A stretch of 35,472 nt of DNA from Paulinella micropora (lineage: Eukaryota; Cercozoa; Imbricatea; Euglyphida; Paulinellidae): the NCBI GenBank assembly GCA_019918135.1, contig WBZZ01000781.1, positions 1-35,472 on the forward strand, read 5' to 3'. The position numbers and the translations under genes were made by a program. The notes beneath the pieces were generated by a model, which saw only the letters and a program-made list of their open reading frames with translations, was not told the DNA's origin and ran no database searches. Below, piece by piece: positions 28,351 through 35,472 of this stretch (position 1 is its first letter; each line of letters starts with the position of its first letter).

Positions 28351-31300
28351 ATGTGCGGCCCTCCTGGTTTACCAATTGTGGCGCTTGGCCTGTTCTTCGG
28401 ACACTTGGTGCGGGTCCGACGGCTGCGTCGGCTGTCAGTCCGTGGACGTGCAGCTGGTGCGCGCGGAAACGCGCGCGCGCGCGTCGGGCCGCGACGCGTT
28501 CTGGGCCGGCAGCGACGGCGCGGCGATTCTAGCCAACTACCCCTGGCTGGCGCGAACGGCCGGGGGCGTGGCCGAGCTGCTGTGCCAGCAGTGTTTTCCG
28601 CCTGACAATTCTCCGACCCTGCCCCCGACCGTGCTGTTACAGAACTGCCCTTACGCCTGGACAGTCGCCACCGTCGTCCTGCGCTGCCGCTGCTGCTGCA
28701 CCCCAGTACGAGCGGAACGTGACTTGGACGTGCGGGGCGACCTCCGTACAGTGCGCGCTCACTGCGCCGCAGGGGCAGACCAACGAGACGGGCGCGAGCT
28801 GTGCGGTTGCAGCAGGTGACCGGTGCCACCTGCTGCTGCCGGCAGCGGCTAACGCCAGCGAGGCCTGCTCGCGCCTCGTGCGCTACTGCGCAAGGGTTCA
28901 GCCGGACCTGGTGCGGCAGCAGCTCGCGACGGGTTGGCCCTCCTCGACCGCGGGGTGCAGCGCCGTCCTGACACCGTCCGTGGCCCTGGCGTGTTCGTTA
29001 GGGCGCAACGTGAGCTGCGGGTCCGAGCTGTGCCTGGCTCAGCTGCCGGTATTTGTGGACAACGCCGCTTGGTGGCGCTGCGCTGCCGACCACCCTTGGT
29101 CCCGCCCCGCGCAATGGAGGGCGACGTGCGGGGGCCAATCGATTTCGTGCAGCGCGACGGCGGCAGGAGGACGCTACGTTTGCAGCGGCAACGGCCGCTG
29201 GCGCCTGTTCAACTGCACGGTGGACTACGCCGAAGCGTTGGCGCTCGGCGCGTGCGCTGCCGTGCTGGCGGCGTGCCCCGGCGACCTGCCGCACGCGTCC
29301 GTGAGCGCGAATGCCACCAGCGACTGGACCGTCGTGTGGGCGAACGGGTGGCGCTGGTCCTGGCCGCACGTACAAAGGCTGTTGGCCGGCCGCGGGCTCA
29401 GCTACTGCGAGTTAACCGTCGACGAGGACGTGTTGCGCGCGCCGGTGCCGCCCGCGTGTGCCGCGCGGCCAACGGCCTCTTCGACGATTTTAGTGCAGTA
29501 CTGCAGCGCGCTGCCCGTGCACTGCCTCCCGCAGGACTTTGGCCGCGTGCTGCAGTGCGTGAACGAGTGCGAGCTGAGCGGCCAGTGCCGGACGGCGCGC
29601 CTGCCGGAGCTGCGCGGCGGCCGCTGGTGGGTGGACAGTTTGCAGGACGAGCCAAGCGCAAGTGGCTGCTGGCTCGGCACAGACTTCGCGGGAGGTCTGT
29701 GCCCCGCGCTGCAGGGCCAGTGCGTGACTTACTGTGGGACGGGCAGCGCGCTGCAGGCACTCTCTGTGACGACGGTCTGGTCCGAGGCAGACTGCGAGCT
29801 GTCGCTGTTCCATGAACAGCGCTTCCGTTGCGGGACCACGGACCTGGTGTGCGAGCCCCTGGCCATGGTCGCGGCGCAGGTGTCCCGGCAAATGCTGGAC
29901 GCGCTGAAAGTGGACATGGTGCTGAACGAGCGCGTGACGGACGACTACCTGCTGTGCCACAACGCCGCACCGGCCGCGGCGGCGCGCGTGCTGTGCCCCG
30001 TGGCCCGGCAGACGCTGGGCCTCACAGACGACCGTTGCGGGGCGCTGGCGTACGCTTGTGCTGCTGGTGGCGGCACCATCGAGTGTGACGGGGGCTGGAC
30101 GCGCGACCCTACGGTTGACCCGTTCTGTACCACCCGTGCCGCGGACGGGCTGTCGCCGGTGCCCTGCGACTGCGGCGTGCACTGGACGCCGGTCGTGCAG
30201 GCGCTGGCGCCCAGCGCGTTGATCGACAGCCAGTGCTACCTTGACATGCAGAGCGGCGGGCTGTCGAAGGCCAATTTGGACGCGTTCCGGCTCTGCACTA
30301 GCAACGCGCCGCGGCTGGAGGGATGAGCTGCGCGGCCCGCGGCCTCGTGTCGCTGGACGAGTTGGTGTTGCTGTGGCTGGCGGACGACGTGCCGGAGGCT
30401 GCGAGCAGGGGCTTGCTGCTGGAGCACAGCCTGCGCGGCACGGACCCGCGCGCGAGCGTCGACAGCCCGGCCGCGGTACTGCTGCTGTTGCGGCGCCTGT
30501 TGGCCGCCGACGGCGGCGGCGGCCGCATTCTGTTGGGCGAGGTGCTGGCTACCAATCGCGACCGGCGCGCCTGGTGCCTCGGCGCCGACGACACGGGCGC
30601 CGCCGCGCCGGTCTGTGCGCTGCGCCCGGGGCTGGGGCTGCCGCTGTGCACGGTGCACTGCCCGGTTGGCACCGTCGCCTCGGTGGCCAATCGAGCAGTG
30701 CGCTGCTGCAACTCGCGGGGCTGCTGCTGGCTGGGCACGGCGGGGCTGACGTACTCTGCCAACGAAACGAAGCTGCAGCGGCTGCCCGTCGGTAACGACA
30801 CGGTGTGCCGCCCGAACCTTTTCCCGGAGCTCACGGCGTACCCGCGCCCGACCGCGACCGCGGTGTTGGCGCCCAGCGACGCGCAGCGCCAGCTGTGCTT
30901 CGAGGACGTGCGTTGCCAGGCGATCGTACTGTTTGCGAACGGCGGCGTGTTCTTTAGCGAGCGCGAGCTGAACTTCCCGTTGGCGGAACTGCGGCGCCTG
31001 GACCCCGGGCGGCTGCACCAGCTGGACGAGGACAAGCAGAGCACGCGCTACTTGCACCCCGTGCCGGAACGCGAACTGGCGGCGCGCGGCGACACCGTTG
31101 TCACGTCGCTGCAGAGCGCCGTCGTGGGCCTGGACCGGAGGGTCAACCAGGCCTGCAGCCGCTTCCTTGACTGGTCCTGGTCCGGCTGGCGGCCCGCGGC
31201 GCTGTCGCGTGCGAGAACAGCACTGCAAGAAAACTGGCGCGCGCTGGCAGACCGTCGGGGCTGCCGGCGGACCCAACGGTACTGCCAGCAGTAGCGGTCG

Positions 31301-33707
31301 TCATTGACAACAAGAACGAGACCGAGTGGCGGCGGCAGGTGTGCGGCGCGGCAACTGTTTGTCCGGCCACTGCCTGGGTGCCCACAGCCGGCCCGCTTGC
31401 CGGCTACGCCGCCGCGAGGCTCGCGGTCGGCTATTATCTGGCGCTGCTGAACCTGACGAAGGCCGCCGGCGCCGCTCCCCCGGGCCAGTGGCTCGTCGAA
31501 TCTGCGAACGGCAGGTTCTTTTCCTTGCAAGATCACAAGGGCGTGACACAGGACCAAATGGCGATTATCCAGCGAGCGCTGCTCCGCGTGGACCTCGTGC
31601 GGGAGGTAGTGCGCGACGCCCTCGTGCTCAGAAACATCTTCGAGGCCCGGCGCGCCACCGGTGCAGCCGAGGCAGTGACGGCGGCGGCACCGGTGGCGCT
31701 GCCGGAGGGCTGCGGCGCGGGCCGCGGGCCCTGCGTTTCCGGCGGCGCGTGGCCGGGGGCCGCGGCGGAGCTGGCGCTGCTGGCCCAGGCGCAGGACGAC
31801 CTGCGGGCGGGGCGTTTGCGGAGCTCGGAGGCGGACCGTTTTAGGGCGGGCGACCACGCCGTGGCGGTAGCCGAGGCGCGGTCGCACACGCTGCTGCGCT
31901 ACTTCGTGCCGGCCTGGTCCGGGGCCGCGTTCTCAAGTGCCGGCGTCGCTGGCAGGTGCGAGTACGACGCGCCGTGGGGAGAGAAGGTGGACCTGACGGG
32001 CCACGAGCCGCTGCCGTCTCGCTGCGAAACGCTGTCCATGACGTGGCCCTGGCAGTTTGCGGCGTACTGGAACTGGCGCAACTGGGTAGCGCTTGATGCG
32101 TTCTCGCACGGCGCTACTCGTTGGAGTGCGGCGCCGGCAACTGCTCGTCGCTGTCGTTCCCGCTGTGGCGCAACGAGCCGGTGCTGGTGGACGGGCGCTG
32201 GCAGGGCTGTTTCGAGCCGCGCTGCCCGCAGCCCGTGCCGTACGACTACGACTGGTACGCACGGTCTACGGTGTCGTGGTCCGTGCCCGACACTACTGTC
32301 GCGCCGCGCGACGCGACGGTCGCGCCCTGCGGCTGGGACCGGGGCATCTGCGGCAGCAACGGCCGCTGCCAGTGCAACAGCGGCTTCCGGGTCAAGCCGA
32401 ACACGGACCCCACGACGCTGGTGTACGATGCCGCCGGCGAGCCCAGGGTGGCGCGCGTGCTGCAACAGGACGCGTGCGACATCGACGGGCGCGGCGTGTG
32501 CAAGTCCAAGCTGTCTTACGGCAGCGGCGAGGACTGCAGCGGGCGCGGCGTCTGTGTAGCGGACTTCCGCGCGGACGAGAGGGCCGCGACGTGCCGCTGT
32601 GGTACCTTCGCACTCACTGGGGGTGCCAAGAAGGACTGCTACTTGTACGAGCAGGGGGACCCGCGCTACTGCGTGGCGCAACCGTCCGCGGGGTTTATAA
32701 GCAACGGCTGGACCAGCTCGCCGTACGGCCAGCCCGCCAGCTGCAACATACCTCCCGGGGGCTGCTTCCACAGCCCGACAAACGACTGCAGGCGGGCGGC
32801 CGGCGCTACCGTGGAGCGCGGCGAGTGTTTTGGTTGCGATCTGCCCCGTGTCAGCCTGCTCGTGCCCGGCAGCGAGACGTCGGGGGTGTGCAACCAGTCC
32901 AGCGGCGGGGGCAGGTGCAGCAAATGCAGCCCCGGCTACTTCGGGCAGTTCTGCGAGTACGTCACGCTGAGCGGGGGCTGCTACGAAAACGGCACCGCCG
33001 TCGACAAACAATGTGTGTGGAATTGGTACCTAGGGCAGTACGAGGAGCTCGGCCGCTCGACCATCGATGCCGATCTGTTGGAGTCAAGCAGCCTGTGGCC
33101 CAGGCGTGGCTGCACAGGCAAGCCGTGCAGCGGCAGCGGCCGGTGCACGCAGGCGCGCGCCTTCCCGCTGGAGGCGCACGATTTCGACCATCTGCCGCCC
33201 CTCGCCCGCTTTTCGTACCGCGTGGACCGTTTCCAGCTCCCGGCCTACCTCAAGTACGCGGCGCGCGAGGAACGGTACGAGGCGGCGATGCGCGCGGCCG
33301 CCGACGGCCAGGCCTGCCAGTGCGACGCCGGCTTTGGCGGCAAGTTCTGTCAGGAACGCGTCTGTGCCCCTGTCTGCCACGTGTCCGCTACTTGCTACTA
33401 CAACAGCGACGGTAAGCAGGCCAAGTGCCTGTGTGCGGTTGACAAGAAGTTCAGGTGCCTGCGCCCGGAGGGCGAGCAGGGCTGCAGCTGCAAACGGCGC
33501 GATTTTCCGTTGGACAGATCGTTGCCGGTCCCGACCAAAGAAATCGTCTGCGGCCCGTCTGCGCTGTCGGCCCTGGTCCGCGTCATAGGGGACCAGAAGT
33601 TTCCCTGGGCCTGTGCCTGCCAGACGGGGGCCTTCGAGACGGACTCCGGCCTGTGCAAGGCCAAGGTCGTGGCCTTGGTTGACGAGTACGGCACCCCGCC
33701 CCAGTAG
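28351..33707 (+). pseudogene. very long Cys-rich secreted-type protein with EGF-like modules, at least four frameshifts
   Basis: Five overlapping frames share one character: Cys-rich, Trp-rich, with N-glycosylation sites such as NVTW and NETE. Together they would encode roughly 1,780 residues. Coding character passes from one frame to the next at about 28650-28700, 30302-30323, 31171-31210 and 32097-32121. The windows are too narrow for introns. A possible signal peptide (GLPIVALGLFF) starts at ATG 28351 but is in yet another frame. EGF/laminin-like modules cluster in the last 470 residues: CGWDRGICGSNGRCQCNSGF, CSGRGVCVADF...CRCGTF, CSKCSPGYFGQFCEY and CTGKPCSGSGRCTQ...CQCDAGFGGKFCQ. This suggests an extracellular, membrane or virion-surface protein. 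I recognise no family for the first 1,200 residues. Separate overlapping genes are possible but less likely. Confidence 0.6.
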
Positions 33708-33735
33708 GGACGTGCGAGGTGTTTGAGAAAAGAAC

Positions 33736-33741
33736 AATAAA
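33736..33741 (+). terminator. AATAAA polyadenylation-type signal
   Basis: AATAAA lies 29 nt after the stop codon of the Cys-rich gene. A minus-strand AATAAA lies opposite at 33776-33781, so two transcripts may converge here. Confidence 0.45.
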
Positions 33742-34151
33742 AAAAATGCTTGCACGTTGGTCTGTCGCCGTTACTTTTATTAATAAAAAACACAAGCCAG
33801 CCTTGACGTAATCAAAGCTCCCCGCAGGGTTGTCGCGCGCGTACCTTTCGGCGTAGTTCGAGTGTACCGCACCCCTCTCCATCTGGTGCGAAGGAGGGTT
33901 GTGCGGAGCATAGGGGGGGGAGGGGAGGGAAGAGCGCAGTGTGTGTGTTTGGGGGGGGGGGGGGGTTGGGGGAGGGAAGCGCAGAGTGTGTGTGTGTGTG
34001 TGTTTTTTTTGGGGGGGGGGGAAATAAGTTTGTCCCGTGAGTCCGCGCTCCCCCGCCCCCCCTTCCAGCTTCTTGTTTTCGCTTTCGTTCGACATAATTA
34101 CAGCCACAGATTTTGTTTTTTTTTAAAAAAAAAGAGGGACGGAGGGCAAAT
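33742..34151. other. spacer with G runs and a (GT)n stretch; possible minus-strand gene end
   Basis: Contains G8-G13 runs at 33910-34022, CACACACAC-type repeats and a T/A run at 34105-34135. A minus-strand stretch at about 33812-33890 reads as non-repetitive protein (HSNYAERYARDNPAG in one frame) and is followed by a minus-strand AATAAA. I cannot define a gene there. Confidence 0.4.
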
Positions 34152-34780
34152 ATGGGCGGCCGCTCGCAGACAGCTGTGCGCAGTGGTGCCTGGCTGGCTT
34201 TTGATTGCGTAATCTGGGGCCTGCTGCTCGATATCCTGCCGGCCCGGGATAGTCTGAACCTCATTAGCTTTCTTTACGAGCATTGCCGGTCCGCACGTCC
34301 CAGCAAACGGAGGAAGTTGGACGTTGCAGCCTCTAGTCCCTTGCTCAACCTAGTGCGGCGCCGCGCCGGGCTCCTGCTACAAAGACCCTCCGACCCCGCA
34401 GCAAGCTTGTGCAGCGTATTGGCAAGCTCTGCAGCCGCTGCCTGGTCCCGGCGCTGCCACAGTCGCGGCTTAGCTTGTGTGCAGAACACGAACTGGCAGA
34501 GCCCGCGCCCTGCGTCGCCAGACTGTTGGACATGCGGCGGGTGCTAAGCGTGCCGGCCACCGCGGCTAGTTTTGCGTCCTGCTGCGCTAGCTTTGCGTGG
34601 TACAACGGCCGGCTAGTGCCCCGCTACCAGGAACTCCTGAGGGCCTGTCAAGAGGCGGGCGTGCGCTGCCGGACGATTGGTGGCGTGTTGTACGTGTGCA
34701 CGTGGACGCCCCGCGCGCCTGTGCGCAGACTTGTGGCGGCGCAGCCGCCACCCCCGTCTGCGCGTGCTACGATGAACTAA
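34152..34780 (+). pseudogene. small F-box-like protein, one frameshift
   Basis: Start ATG 34152 (MGGRSQTAVRSG). An F-box-like hydrophobic segment (IWGLLLDILPARDSLNLISF) is followed by a basic linker (KRRK). Near 34400 the frame changes. The continuing frame reads QRIGKLCSRCLVPALPQ, then FAWYNGRLVPRYQELLRACQ, and stops at 34780. An A-rich element (TTTTTTTTTAAAAAAAAAGA) lies just upstream of the start, like those before the LRR genes. Function is unknown. Confidence 0.45.
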
Positions 34781-34859
34781 GCCTCTGCTTGTTTCCGTGG
34801 AAATTGTTCTCTTCTTTCTGCTCCCCCCTCTATTCTCTATCTCTCTGCTTCTAGCTCCC

Positions 34860-35472
34860 AGGAGAGCTCGTCTGCCCGGCCCGGGCAAAACGGCAATTGC
34901 TTGCAACTGTTGGGTTACGAATTCTTGCATCGGACCGTCCTTTCGCCAGCTCAGCCCTGAAAGAACCTTTTTCGAGTTCAAGCGAAATCAGCGGTCTCCT
35001 TGGCGTCCCACTCGTAATTGACGAAGCACTAGATCATGTTCCTCGAAATCTCTGCCTTCTATCGCCTGCAGGTAAAACCTATTGGTCTCGTCCACCACAA
35101 TCCTGGCATTGACGTACTTGTCGGCAGTGTGCCTAGCGCGCAGTGAGCGAGGAGACAGGTCGGGATCGGCTTTTTGGCGCCGATGATGCCCGCGTGGGGT
35201 GCGCCGGTGAGATTAGGCTGGCGGTAGTGTGGCACAAAAATATTCCTCGCGGCTATCCCATCCCAACATCCTGGTGTCTTGCTCGCGCGGCCAGAGTTCG
35301 GCGAGGCGCCTGCCTACGCCGGACATGCTGACGCCGCCCTCTTGCTTGCGGGCCTTTCGTGTTTGCTCTTTCGTGGCTCCTGCGAGGCCTCCGCGACGTT
35401 GCTTGCTGGCGTGGCTCTTCTTCTTGGTCCGGGCGCTTGCGTCTCCCGGTCTTTTTGGTCCTGTCCAGGATT
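34860..35472 (-). pseudogene. degraded minus-strand coding remnant, truncated by the window end
   Basis: On the minus strand three frames carry successive protein-like pieces: a Lys/Arg-rich part with MSGVGRRLAELWPREQDTR and LGWDSREEYFCATLPP (about 35215-35330), then YVNARIVVDETNRFYLQAIE and FEEHDLVLRQL (about 35020-35110), then LSGLSWRKDGPMQEFVTQQL (about 34890-34960). Stops interrupt each. The order suggests one broken gene whose 5' part lies outside the window. I do not recognise it. Confidence 0.35.

Noticed and set aside
28934..29815. Arg/Ala-rich alternative-frame ORFs within the Cys-rich gene on both strands
   Set aside because: High GC removes stops from all frames. These ORFs have Arg/Ala/Gly/Pro-biased shadow composition and no motifs.
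30302..30326. ATGA stop/start overlap as translational coupling of two cistrons
   Set aside because: The two frames share Cys-rich composition, the change occurs within about 22 nt, and similar frame changes recur along the same gene. A single indel is simpler.

Overview
The window is eukaryotic DNA, probably from an alga or another protist. Spliceosomal introns can be read directly (GT...AG, about 43-120 nt, restoring frame). There is a complete APE-type LINE, several SINE-like families, very long (TAA)n/(TTA)n microsatellites and a MITE-like pair. I cannot name the species. No ribosomal gene, intact tRNA gene or CRISPR array is visible.

Region 1 (1-14.8 kb) is dominated by repeats. Short elements of four or five families are each bounded on both sides by (TAA)n arrays. 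A 1.7-k-residue LINE protein (endonuclease, reverse transcriptase, zinc knuckle) lies on the minus strand at 4427-9538. The LINE and four of the short families carry the same short 3' module about 30-36 nt before the (TTA)n tail, as expected if the LINE machinery mobilises the short elements. Parts of two or three ordinary minus-strand, intron-containing genes survive between the repeats (about 0.6 kb, 1.4-2.6 kb and 12.4-13.5 kb).

Region 2 (14.8-18.6 kb) holds one plus-strand gene whose six readable exons encode about 1,112 residues. It joins an N-terminal SET domain to a DUF7869-like, RNase H/transposase-type domain and an acidic/serine plus GR-rich tail.

Region 3 (about 18.7-35.5 kb) has a different texture. 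It is GC-rich and gene-dense, its short intergenic spacers carry long C or G runs, and strong hairpins and duplicated spacer modules occur. Its genes include a 412-residue protein with an internal duplication, a protein with eight EsV-1-7-like Cys/His repeats fused to a PD-(D/E)XK-type nuclease domain, a RecB/YqaJ-like exonuclease with one intron, two tandem F-box-like/LRR paralogs, a very long Cys-rich protein with EGF-like modules, and a small F-box-like gene. Six coding units in this region are interrupted by frameshifts, while the 5.1-kb LINE ORF and the SET gene are intact. My inference is a decaying, giant-virus-like (Nucleocytoviricota-type) insertion or a locus derived from one. No hallmark gene such as a major capsid protein or packaging ATPase is present, so this stays unproven.
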